The notes: generated by a model not told the origin, from the letters alone. A DNA stretch of 64,000 bases from Pseudomonas brassicacearum (GCF_003732225.1 NZ_MOBJ01000003.1:1-64000); one strand, 5' to 3'. Shown: positions 45,006 to 54,754, counted from the first letter of the stretch. Program-made: numbers and translations.

Positions 45006-46301
45006 ATGAATGTTTTGATCATTGGCAGCGGTGGCCGTGAACACGCCCTGGCCTGGAAAGTCGCTCAGGATCCGCGCGTACAGAAAGTCTTCGTTGCTCC
45101 GGGCAACGCCGGCACTGCCATTGAAGCCAAGTGCGAGAACGTCGCTATCGACGTGCTGGCCCTTGAGCAACTGGCAGATTTTGCCGAGAAAAATGTCTCC
45201 CTGACCATCGTCGGTCCGGAAGTTCCGCTGGTGGCGGGCGTGGTCGATCTGTTCCGCAAACGCGGCCTGGACTGCTTCGGCCCAACCGCTGGCGCTGCTC
45301 AGCTGGAAGGCTCCAAGGCATTCACCAAGGATTTCCTGGCTCGCCACAAGATCCCGACAGCCGACTACCAGAACTTCACCGAGATCGAGCCAGCCCTGGC
45401 TTATCTGCGTGAAAAAGGTGCGCCGATCGTGATCAAGGCCGACGGCCTGGCTGCCGGTAAAGGCGTGATCGTCGCCATGACCCTGACCGAAGCCGAAGAC
45501 GCCGTACGCGACATGCTCGCCGGCAATGCATTCGGCGACGCCGGCTCGCGTGTGGTCATCGAAGAGTTCCTCGATGGCGAAGAAGCCAGCTTCATCGTCA
45601 TGGTCGACGGCAAGAACGTGCTGCCGATGGCCACCAGCCAGGACCACAAACGTGTTGGCGATGCCGACACCGGCCCGAACACGGGCGGCATGGGGGCCTA
45701 CTCCCCTGCCCCGGTGGTCACCAGCGAAGTGCACCAGCGCGTCATGGACCTGGTAATCTGGCCAACCGTGCGGGGCATGGCCGAAGAAGGCAACGTCTAC
45801 ACCGGCTTCCTCTATGCAGGCCTGATGATCGACAAAGCCGGTAACCCGAAAGTCATCGAATTCAACTGCCGTTTCGGCGACCCCGAGACCCAACCGGTGA
45901 TGCTGCGCCTGCAGTCGAGCCTGGTATTGCTGGTTGAAGCGGCGCTGGCACAGGCGCTGGACAAGGTCGAAGCTCAGTGGGACTCGCGCCCAAGCGTCGG
46001 TATCGTACTGGCTGCTGGCGGCTACCCAGGTGATTACGCCAAGGGCGCGGCCATCGAAGGTCTGGATGCCGCCGCTGCGCTGGAAGGCAAAGTCTTCCAC
46101 GCCGGTACCGCGCTCAAGGACGGCAAGGTTGTGACCGCCGGTGGTCGGGTGCTCTGCGCCACCGCCATGGGCGCGAGCGTCGATGCCGCCCAGCAGCAGG
46201 CTTACAAGCTGGCCGCCAAAATCAACTGGGAAGGCTGCTTCTACCGCAAGGACATTGGCTACCGCGCCATTGCCCGTGAGCGTGGCGAAAATCAGGAATA
46301 A
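45006..46301 (+). CDS. purD: Phosphoribosylamine-glycine ligase
   Basis: This 431-residue ATP-grasp ligase of purine synthesis shows NVLIIGSGGREHALAWKVAQ, VGPEVPLVAGVVDLFRKRGL, IVIKADGLAAGKGVIVA, DHKRVGDADTGPNTGGMGAY and EFNCRFGDPETQPVMLRL. GAGG lies 8 nt before ATG 45006. It follows purH as in other pseudomonads and precedes retS. Confidence 0.97.
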   Translation: MNVLIIGSGGREHALAWKVAQDPRVQKVFVAPGNAGTAIEAKCENVAIDVLALEQLADFAEKNVSLTIVGPEVPLVAGVVDLFRKRGLDCFGPTAGAAQLEGSKAFTKDFLARHKIPTADYQNFTEIEPALAYLREKGAPIVIKADGLAAGKGVIVAMTLTEAEDAVRDMLAGNAFGDAGSRVVIEEFLDGEEASFIVMVDGKNVLPMATSQDHKRVGDADTGPNTGGMGAYSPAPVVTSEVHQRVMDLVIWPTVRGMAEEGNVYTGFLYAGLMIDKAGNPKVIEFNCRFGDPETQPVMLRLQSSLVLLVEAALAQALDKVEAQWDSRPSVGIVLAAGGYPGDYAKGAAIEGLDAAAALEGKVFHAGTALKDGKVVTAGGRVLCATAMGASVDAAQQQAYKLAAKINWEGCFYRKDIGYRAIARERGENQE

Positions 46302-46318
46302 GCTATCCATTCGGCTAG

Positions 46319-46339
46319 GCAGGGGCCTATGGCCCTTGC
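46319..46339 (+). terminator. Possible terminator hairpin after purD
   Basis: GCAGGGGCC pairs with GGCCCTTGC (one mismatch) over a TAT loop, 17 bp after the purD stop. No T-run follows, so termination is uncertain and read-through into retS is possible. Confidence 0.35.
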
Positions 46340-46400
46340 CGTACTATTCCGGCGCCGCGCATAGTTATAATCTGGCATCAACCTACGAAGGGATTTCGCC

Positions 46401-49178
46401 GTGCGCTGGCTCAGGATTGCCATAGGCTTCACCGTCACTCTGCTGACCCTGCTCTGCATGCTCCCGGCCCAGGCCGCGCAAGGCAGTGGCTGGGCGGTAT
46501 TGCTCGACGAACAGGGCATCCTGCAACTGAGCGACATCCGCTCGGCTCGCTACACCAATCAATTCAGCCCGATTGAACTCGACCAGATCACTGCCGCCGA
46601 ACCCAGTGGCGCGTTGTGGCTGCGTTTCAAACTCAGTCCCGGCAAACACGAACAACTGCTGCGCATCTTCGCCCCCGATTTGTCGCACCTGAACCTCTAC
46701 GTTCTGGACGGCGACACGCTGATCGAGCAACGGACCAGCGGCAACGAGCAGCCCCAGAGCGAACGGCCGCTCCCCAGCAGCGACTTCATGTTGCCGCTGC
46801 CTCAAAGCGACAAGCCCCTCGACGTCTATCTGCGACTGGTTTCCGAGCACGAGTTGCGGCCCTATATCACCCTGCAATCGGCGGTGATGGTGGCGGCGAA
46901 CCAGAACCAGACGCTGATCTACGGCCTGTTTTTTGGCTGCATCGCGATGCTGATCCTGTATAACCTCACGCGCTACGGCTATAGCCGCTCGCGAAGCAGT
47001 CTCTGGCTGGCCGCGTGCGAGGGGTTGTTGCTGCTGAGCCTGGTACTGCTGCTGAACCTGGCGGGCCCATGGCTACCTGACTGGCATGCCGTGCAAACAC
47101 CCGGCGCCTACCTGTCGCTGCTGCTGACGGCCCCTTGCGGCCTGATGTTCGCCTACCGCTTCTTCGCCCCGCTTGGCCCGCATCCACTGAACAAGCTGCT
47201 GCTGGGGGACATCCTGTTCATTGTCCTGTGCAGCCTGCTGTTGCTGTTCGTCGACACCTTGCCGCTGAACATCATCACCTATGCGCTGGTGGCATTGGCG
47301 GGCCTGAGCATGCTCTTCGTCAGCGCCTACCACTGGCAAAAGGGTTACCGACCGGCACGCCTGTTCGTCTCAGCGATGGTGGTGTTCAACGTCGGCACGC
47401 TGATCATCCTGCCAGCACTGCTGGGTCTGACCCTGGTTGCGCCGCAAGGCCTGATCATGACCTTGATGGCCTTCATCTGCATCAGCGGCGTGCTGATGAG
47501 CATCGCCCTGAGCGAACGCCAGCGCAGCATCACCGAAGACCGCTTCAGCGTCAGCCGCGACCTGGCGGCGAGCAACGCCGAGATCAATGCCAAGGCCGAG
47601 TTCCTCGCAAAAATCAGCCACGAAATCCGTACTCCGATGAATGGCGTGCTGGGCATGACCGAGCTGTTGCTGGGCACCCCGCTGTCGGTCAAACAGCGCG
47701 ACTACGTGCAAACCATCCACAGCGCCGGCAATGAACTGCTGACGTTGATCAATGAAATCCTCGACATCTCCAAGCTCGAGTCCGGACAAATCGAACTCGA
47801 TGACGTGCAGTTCGACCTCAACGCACTGATCGAAGACTGCCTGAGCATCTTCCGCGCCAAGGCCGAACAGCAGAACGTCGAGCTGATCAGCTTCATCCAG
47901 CCACAAGTGCCACGGGTCATCAGCGGTGACCCGACACGTCTGCGCCAGACGCTGCTGAGCCTGCTGGAAAACGCCCTGAAGAAAACCGACGAAGGCGAGA
48001 TCCTGATCGTCGTCGCACTCGACGAGCGCAGCCACAAACCGCGTCTGCGCATTGCCGTGCAAGACAGCGGGCAACCCATGGATGCCGAAGAACGAGAAGC
48101 CCTGCTGCACGCCGAACTGCACAGCAAGAACTTCCTTTCCGCCACACGCCTGGGCGGTAACCTTGGGCTGGTGATCGCCCGCCAATTGATTCTGCTGATG
48201 CACGGCGAGTTCGGCATCAAGAGCGGCAGCAATCAGGGCAGCACACTGTGGCTGACCTTGCCGCTGGACCCTGAGCGCCTCGAACACCCGACCTGCGATC
48301 TCGATGGCCCGCTGCAAGGCGCCCGCGTATTGGTGGTCGACGACAACGACACCTGCCGCAAAGTCCTGGTGCAGCAATGCAGCGCCTGGGGTCTGAACGT
48401 CAGCGCCGTACCTTCCGGCAAGGAAGCCCTCGCCCTGCTGCGCACCAAGGCGCACCTGCGTGACTACTTCGACGTGGTCCTGCTCGACCAGAACATGCCC
48501 GGCATGACCGGCATGCAGCTGGCGGCGAAGATCAAGGAAGACCCGAGCCTGAATCACGACATTCTACTGATCATGCTCACCGGCATCAGCAACGCACCGA
48601 GCAAGGTCATCGCACGCAATGCCGGGATCAAACGCATCCTGGCCAAACCCGTGGCCGGCTACACCCTCAAGACCACGCTGGCGGACGAACTGAGCCAACG
48701 CAACAAAGGCCTGGCTGTCTCGCAGCAGCTGCCAACCGGCATACCTGCGGTGGTCAAGGTGCCGAGCGATTTCCGCATTCTGGTGGCCGAAGACAACAGC
48801 ATTTCGACCAAAGTGATTCGCGGCATGCTCGGCAAGCTCAACCTGGAACCAGACACCGCCAGCAACGGCGAAGAAGCCTTGAAAGCGATGAAGGCCCAGC
48901 GCTACGACCTGGTGTTGATGGACTGCGAAATGCCCATCCTCGATGGTTTCTCCGCCACCCAGCAATTGCGTGCCTGGGAAGTCGGCAATCAGCGAATTCG
49001 CACACCGGTAGTGGCACTCACCGCACACATCCTCGCCGAACACAAAGAGCGCGCGCGCCAGGCCGGCATGGATGGACACATGGCCAAGCCCGTCGAACTG
49101 TCACAACTGCGTGAACTGATCGAGCATTGGGTCGACCAGCGTGATCAACTCAATCGGACAACGGCTCAACCTTCCTGA
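46401..49178 (+). CDS. retS: Hybrid sensor kinase RetS
   Basis: The 925-residue protein starts with GTG behind GAAGGGA. It has a signal/first membrane segment, a periplasmic 7TMR-DISM sensor domain (about 30-175) and seven membrane helices (about 180-370). Next come the dimerisation domain with H407 in AKISHEIRTPMNG, an ATPase domain, and two receivers (VLVVDDNDTCRKVLVQQC; ILVAEDNSISTKVIRGML with DCEMPILDG). The ATP-binding G1 box reads DSGQPMD rather than DxGxG, in line with RetS acting by binding GacS rather than by ordinary kinase activity. In Pseudomonas RetS lowers RsmY/Z signalling, repressing biofilm and T6SS. The position after purD matches PA4856. Confidence 0.92.
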   Translation: MRWLRIAIGFTVTLLTLLCMLPAQAAQGSGWAVLLDEQGILQLSDIRSARYTNQFSPIELDQITAAEPSGALWLRFKLSPGKHEQLLRIFAPDLSHLNLYVLDGDTLIEQRTSGNEQPQSERPLPSSDFMLPLPQSDKPLDVYLRLVSEHELRPYITLQSAVMVAANQNQTLIYGLFFGCIAMLILYNLTRYGYSRSRSSLWLAACEGLLLLSLVLLLNLAGPWLPDWHAVQTPGAYLSLLLTAPCGLMFAYRFFAPLGPHPLNKLLLGDILFIVLCSLLLLFVDTLPLNIITYALVALAGLSMLFVSAYHWQKGYRPARLFVSAMVVFNVGTLIILPALLGLTLVAPQGLIMTLMAFICISGVLMSIALSERQRSITEDRFSVSRDLAASNAEINAKAEFLAKISHEIRTPMNGVLGMTELLLGTPLSVKQRDYVQTIHSAGNELLTLINEILDISKLESGQIELDDVQFDLNALIEDCLSIFRAKAEQQNVELISFIQPQVPRVISGDPTRLRQTLLSLLENALKKTDEGEILIVVALDERSHKPRLRIAVQDSGQPMDAEEREALLHAELHSKNFLSATRLGGNLGLVIARQLILLMHGEFGIKSGSNQGSTLWLTLPLDPERLEHPTCDLDGPLQGARVLVVDDNDTCRKVLVQQCSAWGLNVSAVPSGKEALALLRTKAHLRDYFDVVLLDQNMPGMTGMQLAAKIKEDPSLNHDILLIMLTGISNAPSKVIARNAGIKRILAKPVAGYTLKTTLADELSQRNKGLAVSQQLPTGIPAVVKVPSDFRILVAEDNSISTKVIRGMLGKLNLEPDTASNGEEALKAMKAQRYDLVLMDCEMPILDGFSATQQLRAWEVGNQRIRTPVVALTAHILAEHKERARQAGMDGHMAKPVELSQLRELIEHWVDQRDQLNRTTAQPS

Positions 49179-49242
49179 GCCGACAGACCGCGCAACCCCT
49201 GATAGACTCCCCGTCGACTTCCCTCGCCAGTGAGCTTGCACC

Positions 49243-49839
49243 ATGCTCCATGTGTTGTTCAGTGTTTACCTGAAGATGCTGGTGCTCTACAGCCCATTCT
49301 TCGTGTTGTCCTGCTTCATCAGCCTGACCCGTGGCTACTCCAACAAGGAGCGGCGACGACTGGCCTGGAATGTCGCCCTCGCGACCCTGGTCTCCAGCGT
49401 TCTCTTGTATTTGTTCGGGCGAGTGATTTTCAGCGTGTTCGGCATCACCGTAGACGCCTTCCGCATTGGCGCCGGCAGCGTGCTGTTCATCTCGGCATTG
49501 GGTATGGCTCAGGGCAAGTCGGCAATCCAGACCGACAACGTGCAGCAGGACGTGACCATCGTCCCACTGACCATTCCGCTCACGGTCGGCCCCGGCACCA
49601 TCGGGGCCTTGCTGGTGATGGGCGTCAGCCAGCCGCACTGGGACGACAAACTCACCGCCATCCTCAGCATTGCCATGGCCAGCCTGACCGTCGGCGTGGT
49701 GCTGTACCTGTCCAACCGCATCGAACGGATCCTCGGCGACCAGGGTTTGCAGATTGTCAGCCGGTTGATGGGGTTGTTTGTGTGTGCGTTGGCGGCGCAG
49801 ATTATCTTTACCGGGGTGAAAGGGTATTTGGTGCCCTAG
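49243..49839 (+). CDS. MarC-family inner membrane protein
   Basis: The 198-residue protein has six hydrophobic helices. MarC-family signatures are RIGAGSVLFISALGMAQG, and TIVPLTIPLTVGPGTIGALL. The transport function of MarC proteins is not established, despite the older multiple-antibiotic-resistance name. It is conserved downstream of retS (PA4857 position, from memory). A hairpin separates it from the convergent next gene. Confidence 0.85.
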   Translation: MLHVLFSVYLKMLVLYSPFFVLSCFISLTRGYSNKERRRLAWNVALATLVSSVLLYLFGRVIFSVFGITVDAFRIGAGSVLFISALGMAQGKSAIQTDNVQQDVTIVPLTIPLTVGPGTIGALLVMGVSQPHWDDKLTAILSIAMASLTVGVVLYLSNRIERILGDQGLQIVSRLMGLFVCALAAQIIFTGVKGYLVP

Positions 49840-49860
49840 CTCACTGCGAGGTTGTCGAAA

Positions 49861-49898
49861 CAAAAAACAAGGCCTTGTCGTTAACCCACAAGGCCTTG
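49861..49898 (-). terminator. Terminator of the paralogue-pair operon
   Basis: CAAGGCCTTG at 49868-49877 pairs with CAAGGCCTTG at 49889-49898. On the minus strand the hairpin is followed by TTTTTTGTTTC. This places the end of the minus-strand operon 25 bp beyond its last stop. It may also stop marC transcripts. Confidence 0.8.
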
Positions 49899-49922
49899 CC
49901 AATATTGATCAAACCTAATGAC

Positions 49923-50573
49923 TCAGGGGATCAGTTTCCTCACCAGAATCTTGTCTGAGTAAGTGTCAATCTTCTCGTGAACCCGTGTACGGTAGCTTTC
50001 AAACACCTCTCGATTGAAAGCAAAAACGCCGCCATCCGGGATGACGAGTACTTCTTTGTCGAATTCACTCCAAAAAAAGAAGTCTTCCTCAAACACCGTG
50101 GTGCTATAGCGCAAACCATACAGGCAGACGACCACGTCGCCGGAGTCAAGGCGCTCGCAAGGCGCAAACTTGAGAATACCCGAACCACCGTTCGCGATAT
50201 TGCCGCGAAAGAAGTTCCAGGCAAACTCGTCCAGCTTCAAAGCCCCGTAGGTTTCCTCAATAAGCTGACCTAAACGTTCCACCCCCAAACGACCAATAAT
50301 CGTATGGCTGATGCTCAACAGCTGATTAACATTCGACACCCTTAGCGGTTCAGAGGGGACGATAGCCTTCAGTGTGAAACCTGCCTTTAACAGCCGGCCC
50401 TGGTAATAATCGAACCAGACTTTTTTTGATACTTGCCCTGGGTACTTATCATTAGCCGCCAGTTCCGCATACAGCAAACAGTCCTGTATATCTTGTTGAT
50501 CCTGCGGGCGAACCTCGGGCGTAAAGGACAACAGACAACTACCCACTACAGCAGCATCAGCAAGCACTGGCAT
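49923..50573 (-). CDS. Unknown protein, second of a paralogous pair
   Basis: The 216-residue protein shows no signal peptide, membrane helix or recognised motif. ATG 50573 is preferred because GAGGTG sits 6 nt upstream. ATG 50591 is possible. It shares an order of landmarks with the upstream gene: AAVVGSCLLSFTPEV versus ASVVGPSLMVFDERL, a Tyr-rich segment before LLKAGF versus LLAVGW, a central helical stretch, and a C-terminal FNREVFESYR versus FNRRAFERKK. The base composition is lower in G+C than the flanking genes. It might be a secreted or toxin-like beta-sandwich protein, but nothing proves this. Confidence 0.7.
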   Translation of the reverse strand: MPVLADAAVVGSCLLSFTPEVRPQDQQDIQDCLLYAELAANDKYPGQVSKKVWFDYYQGRLLKAGFTLKAIVPSEPLRVSNVNQLLSISHTIIGRLGVERLGQLIEETYGALKLDEFAWNFFRGNIANGGSGILKFAPCERLDSGDVVVCLYGLRYSTTVFEEDFFFWSEFDKEVLVIPDGGVFAFNREVFESYRTRVHEKIDTYSDKILVRKLIP

Positions 50574-50639
50574 GTTGGACACCTCGCTCATCCACAGTTA
50601 AAAGCTTGACGACTTTCATTGACAGACTTCCTTAAAGCA

Positions 50640-51452
50640 TTATTGCCCTGTCAGCTTTTTAAATAGGTCATCGCCGAACTGATCAATATAGGTGTACATC
50701 ATGGCTTTCTTTCGTTCAAACGCGCGCCGATTAAACTTACGAACACCCGCAGCCTGAAAAAGCTGAATACCTTCGGTTTTGTAAGTAACAAACAGGAAAT
50801 TACCATCGTAGTCTTTATCGACCAGGTCCAGCCCTCCCAACAGCAGTGCCATGCCACCTCCAGGTGCAACGATGCAAGGAACGGCCTTGAAACTGACGAC
50901 ATCGTTATGCTTACTGCCAACATCAACTATTTTTAACGCTTCTTTGTCGCCCTTCAACTTACTGAACCCCGAAGCAACTAGACTCAGGACATTCCCGGTA
51001 CTGCCTGCAATGACCGTCTCAAGCACCTGCAGCACCGCATCGTTCATCGTGAGTGTGAGTTGCTTGCTAACATATTTTTTATGCGTGAAGCCTTCTGAAA
51101 CCCAACCAACCGCCAACAGCGCATCGTTGTACTGTACATAGCGCTGTTCATTCGACGTTTCTTTCGGCAGGCGCCGGACAACCGCTTCTGCAAACATCTG
51201 GCAGTCAAGTGCATCAAGCCTGTCGTCTTCTGAAAGTCTCTCATCAAACACCATCAGCGACGGGCCGACGACAGACGCGTCAGTACCTGTTGTCAGATCA
51301 CGGACTGTACTAATAGCAAGTCGGGCAGAGCGCATAAATTTCGAACGTGGTGCGACGGCAGTGAGTTCAGACTCAATACGTTCAAAATACTTATCTTGCA
51401 TGGCCTCATCAAAAGCCATCGAAACAACAGCGTGAGTACTTTTATCAGTCAT
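50640..51452 (-). CDS. Unknown protein, first of a paralogous pair
   Basis: The 270-residue protein has a strong ribosome site (AAGGAAG) before ATG 51452. No signal peptide or membrane helix is seen. It carries an extra N-terminal segment of about 60 residues before the part shared with its neighbour (VVGPSLMVFDERLSEDDRLD; YNDALLAVGWVSEGF; FLFVTYKTEGIQLFQAAGVR followed by KFNRRAFERKK). A glycine-rich hydrophobic patch (APGGGMALLLGGLDL) lies near 205. The family is not recognised. It is the upstream gene of a two-gene operon with 66 bp before the next start. Insertion between marC and the cobalamin genes suggests acquired DNA. Confidence 0.72.
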   Translation of the reverse strand: MTDKSTHAVVSMAFDEAMQDKYFERIESELTAVAPRSKFMRSARLAISTVRDLTTGTDASVVGPSLMVFDERLSEDDRLDALDCQMFAEAVVRRLPKETSNEQRYVQYNDALLAVGWVSEGFTHKKYVSKQLTLTMNDAVLQVLETVIAGSTGNVLSLVASGFSKLKGDKEALKIVDVGSKHNDVVSFKAVPCIVAPGGGMALLLGGLDLVDKDYDGNFLFVTYKTEGIQLFQAAGVRKFNRRAFERKKAMMYTYIDQFGDDLFKKLTGQ

Positions 51453-51696
51453 GTAAACTTCCTTTTAATTAATGATCGCCTCTTGCGACAACTCAGAAAC
51501 TAAAACACTCACCCTTGACTGTCAAAGTTTACCCACCGACAAACATGTGCCAATCATTACCAACAATTAGAAAGCATTTACATTGGTATAGGGTTAGAGG
51601 CACACAGTAACCTGCCAATGCCAATGCCAATGCCAATGCCCATGACTTTGATGTGTGAAGGGGAATCAAGCGGCCTCAGGGTGAGGCCGCAGATAC
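51453..51696. promoter_or_regulatory. Promoter region of the paralogue pair with a hexamer repeat
   Basis: This AT-rich 244-bp gap holds the presumed minus-strand promoter close to 51452. Four perfect copies of GCCAAT lie in tandem at 51614-51637, about 160 bp upstream of the start. A GCGGCCTC/GAGGCCGC hairpin with an AGGGT loop (51670-51690) lies just beyond the cobJ stop and may end that transcript, although it has no T-run. Confidence 0.5.
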
Positions 51697-53397
51697 TCAG
51701 GAGGTCGGTTTGGTGTCGTACCAGCGTGGTGTGTAGATCCAGTTACCACCCTCGGTGCGCGGAAACACACAGGTTGTGGATGAGCCAATCAGCACCATGG
51801 TGCGCATGTCCACCTGATCAGGCGTTAATGCGCCGAGGGTCGTGACCCGCAGCGTCTGTCCCGGACGCCCAATATCCCGCCCCAGCACCACAGGCGTTTG
51901 CGGCGTGCGGTGCTGAGCAACGATTTCCAGCGCACGGCCCAATTGCCATGGCCGTGATCGCGAGATCGGGTTGTAAAAGGCCAGAGCGAGATCGGCCTCT
52001 GCCGCCAGATCCAGACGCTTCTCGATAATTGCCCAAGGCTTGAGGTTGTCCGACAGAGACATCACACAAAAGTCGTGTCCCAGCGGCGCACCGGCCTGAG
52101 CGGCAGTGGCCAGGGATGCGGAAACACCGGGAAGGATTTCCAGATCAACGTTGTGCCAGTTCGCATCGCTGGATTCGTGCAGCGCTTCCAGCACCGCCGC
52201 CGCCATGGCGAACACGCCTGGGTCTCCGGATGACACCACCACCACCGAACGCCCTTGGGCCGCCAGTTCGAACGCGTGACGCGCGCGCTGCATTTCTTCG
52301 CGGTTATCGGTGCAGTGCAGCACCTGATCAGCGCGGAATGGGCCGGCCATGCGCACGTAGGTTTCATAGCCGAGTACGTCGTTGGCACGAGCCAGTTCCG
52401 CCTTGACCGCCGGCACCATCAGTTCCGCAGCGCCGGGGCCCAGACCGATCACTGCCAAGCGCCCACGAGGGCGACCGATCAGTAATGGGTCCAGCGGCCG
52501 GTTGGCAACTACGATGGCAATCCCGTTGTTTGCATGGATAGACACGGATTGCCCAACAGCGTTTTCCGCCAGTTCAGCCACAGAGCCAGCCGTCGCAAAA
52601 CGCAGCGGCACACCCAATTCCAGCGCCGCCTCGCGCAGTGCTGGACTGGCCATTTGCTGATCACTGGCCAACAGGCATGCCAGCGATTGCACGGCGATTT
52701 TTGCCTGGCGCAAGGCATCGCGTATCGCGTTTGGCAACTCTGCAACGTCGGCGCTCACCGCGACCAGAATGTTTTGCGGATAAATCAGCAATTCATTGGC
52801 CGCCGGCTCACGTTCGACATTGCCGACATGAATGGCCAAATGCGCCTGCGGATCCTGCGGCAACTGCGCTTGATCCAACCATGGGGCGGCGCCTTCGATA
52901 CGCACGCTCTCACCGGCCAGCAAGTCGGAAACAAAGCGCTTGCCCAGTTCCAGATCACCCAGCGCATAGCCACTCGGCGGGCTGAGCAAGCATGTGCCGA
53001 AGCGCAACTCACCGCTGGTGGTAATGGCAGCCGCCACACCCAGCCCATCCGCAATCTCGCGGGCCAACACATTCACTCCGCCCAGACCACCGAGCAACGG
53101 CACGACCGCGCTGCCATCTTCAGCGACGGCCAGCACCGCCGGCTCTGCACCTTTTTCCAGGAGCAATGGCGCCAGGGTACGAATGACAATGCCAGCGGCG
53201 CACAAGGCGATGATCGGCGTGTCGTGTTGATAGAGCTGACGCAGGGTCGCGCCGAACTCGTGATAAACGCGATCCGCACCTTCAACCCGTTCAGCCAGAC
53301 CGTAAATCAACGCATCTGGATAGAGCTGCTGGATCTTGCGCGCAGTAGCGAGGCCGCCATTGCCAAGAATGACAATCGCTGGAACGGGACGAGTCAT
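51697..53397 (-). CDS. cobJ: CbiG-CobJ fusion: precorrin-3B C17-methyltransferase with CbiG-like N-domain
   Basis: The 566-residue protein combines two activities. Residues about 1-310 resemble CbiG (VILGNGGLATARKIQQLYPD; IIALCAAGIVIRTLAPLL; GGLGGVNVLAREIADGLG; then a CobE/CbiG C-terminal-like part GVPLRFATAGSVAELAE). Residues about 320-566 form the SAM-dependent tetrapyrrole methylase (LAVIGLGPGAAELMVPAVKA; SSGDPGVFAMAAAVLEAL; LEILPGVSASLATAAQAGAP). It methylates C17 with ring contraction. ATG 53397 overlaps the cobI stop as ATGA. A GTG at 53409 is a weaker choice. The same fusion is known from P. aeruginosa CobJ. Confidence 0.9.
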   Translation of the reverse strand: MTRPVPAIVILGNGGLATARKIQQLYPDALIYGLAERVEGADRVYHEFGATLRQLYQHDTPIIALCAAGIVIRTLAPLLLEKGAEPAVLAVAEDGSAVVPLLGGLGGVNVLAREIADGLGVAAAITTSGELRFGTCLLSPPSGYALGDLELGKRFVSDLLAGESVRIEGAAPWLDQAQLPQDPQAHLAIHVGNVEREPAANELLIYPQNILVAVSADVAELPNAIRDALRQAKIAVQSLACLLASDQQMASPALREAALELGVPLRFATAGSVAELAENAVGQSVSIHANNGIAIVVANRPLDPLLIGRPRGRLAVIGLGPGAAELMVPAVKAELARANDVLGYETYVRMAGPFRADQVLHCTDNREEMQRARHAFELAAQGRSVVVVSSGDPGVFAMAAAVLEALHESSDANWHNVDLEILPGVSASLATAAQAGAPLGHDFCVMSLSDNLKPWAIIEKRLDLAAEADLALAFYNPISRSRPWQLGRALEIVAQHRTPQTPVVLGRDIGRPGQTLRVTTLGALTPDQVDMRTMVLIGSSTTCVFPRTEGGNWIYTPRWYDTKPTS

Positions 53398-54131
53398 CAG
53401 CCTTGCCACCTTTCACCGGGAACGATGATCAACGAAAAGTACGGCGAGGACATCGGCTCGACCTGATCCAGCGGCACGATTTTCTGATTGGCCATGGTTG
53501 CGCGCTCAACGTACAGCGCGCGCTCTGCCAGACCGAGTTCTTCCAGCACCTGACGGACCTTGGGAAAGTTACGCCCCAGCTTCATCACCACCGCCGCGTC
53601 GGCATCGGCCAAACGGCGTTTGAGTTCTTCGTGGGGCAACACGCCGGACAGCACCGACAGGCTTTGATTGCGATACACCAGTGGCGCACCGAGCACCGAG
53701 GCGCCGCCGAGCATCGAGCAGACGCCCGGCACCACTTCAGCCTCATAACGCTCCGCCAGACGATCATGCAGATACATGTAGGAACCGTAGAAGAACGGAT
53801 CACCTTCGCAGATCACCGCCACATCGCGGCCGGCATCCAGATGCGCGGCGAGCTGCTCGCCAGCAGCATCATAGAAGTCGCTGATCACTTGCTCGTAGGA
53901 CAGCGGCGGCGTCAAGGCCTCGGTGGTCACCGGGTAGACCAGCGGCAGCAGAGTCTGTACTTCCTGCAGATGCGCTTCGATGATGCCGAACGCATTGCCC
54001 TTTTTACCCTTGGCGACGAAGTACGCCACCACCGGAGACTCACGCAACAGGCGCAAGGCTTTGACGGTGATCAGTTCCGGATCACCAGGACCAACGCCGA
54101 GGCCGATCAAACGTCCAGGCTGCTGCATCAT
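53397..54131 (-). CDS. cobI: Precorrin-2 C20-methyltransferase
   Basis: The 244-residue SAM methylase of cobalamin synthesis reads [20 protein letters not shown] near the N-terminus, then [38 protein letters not shown] and [16 protein letters not shown]. Two adjacent ATG codons (54131, 54128) overlap the cobH TGA. GGAG lies 5 nt before the first. It is coupled to cobH upstream and cobJ downstream. Confidence 0.93.
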   Translation of the reverse strand: MMQQPGRLIGLGVGPGDPELITVKALRLLRESPVVAYFVAKGKKGNAFGIIEAHLQEVQTLLPLVYPVTTEALTPPLSYEQVISDFYDAAGEQLAAHLDAGRDVAVICEGDPFFYGSYMYLHDRLAERYEAEVVPGVCSMLGGASVLGAPLVYRNQSLSVLSGVLPHEELKRRLADADAAVVMKLGRNFPKVRQVLEELGLAERALYVERATMANQKIVPLDQVEPMSSPYFSLIIVPGERWQG

Positions 54132-54754
54132 TCAATCTCCGTGGCGAGGGCATTGACCGCTGCGGCAGCCATGGCGCTGCCGCCCAGCCGACCTTGCATG
54201 ATCACAAACGGCACGCCACGGCTGTCAGCCGCAAGCATCGCCTTGGATTCGGCGGCACCGACGAAGCCCACCGGGAAGCCGAGAATCAGCGCCGGTTTTG
54301 GCGCGCCGGCATCGAGCATTTCCAGCAAGTAGAACAGTGCGGTCGGGGCGTTGCCGATCACCACCACGCTGCCTTCCAGGTGTGGACGCCAAAGCTCCAA
54401 TGCAGCGGCCGAACGGGTGTTGCCCAGTTCACGGGCCAGGTCTGGAACGCTCTCGTCGCGCAAGGTGCAGATCACCGGATTGTTCGCCGGCAAGCGCGCG
54501 CGGGTCACGCCTTCGGAGACCATTCGCGCATCACACAGAATCGCTGCACCGGCAGCCAGCGCATCGCGCCCGGCCTTGCCCGCACCTTCGGAAAATTGCA
54601 GGCCATCGATGGCATCGACCATGCCGCAGGCGTGGATCACCCGCACTGCGAGTTTTTCCAGATCAGCCGGGATCCGGTCGAGGTTGGCCTCGGCGCGAAT
54701 GATCGCGAAGGAGTTGCGATAGATCTCCTGACCGTCGCGGATGTAATCAAGCAT
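54128..54754 (-). CDS. cobH: Precorrin-8X methylmutase
   Basis: The 208-residue enzyme moves the C11 methyl group to C12, giving hydrogenobyrinate. Landmarks are [39 protein letters not shown] (catalytic His region), [52 protein letters not shown] and [24 protein letters not shown] lies before ATG 54754. The start lies inside the 3' end of cobG (8-bp overlap). Confidence 0.94.
   Translation of the reverse strand: MLDYIRDGQEIYRNSFAIIRAEANLDRIPADLEKLAVRVIHACGMVDAIDGLQFSEGAGKAGRDALAAGAAILCDARMVSEGVTRARLPANNPVICTLRDESVPDLARELGNTRSAAALELWRPHLEGSVVVIGNAPTALFYLLEMLDAGAPKPALILGFPVGFVGAAESKAMLAADSRGVPFVIMQGRLGGSAMAAAAVNALATEIE

Noticed and set aside
46319..46339. Hairpin after purD considered as a strong terminator
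   Set aside because: It has a mismatch and no T-run, so it is listed only with low confidence.
51618..51845. A short open frame starting MPMPMPM over the hexamer repeat
   Set aside because: It is produced by the GCCAAT repeat, has no ribosome site and runs into the 3' end of cobJ on the other strand.
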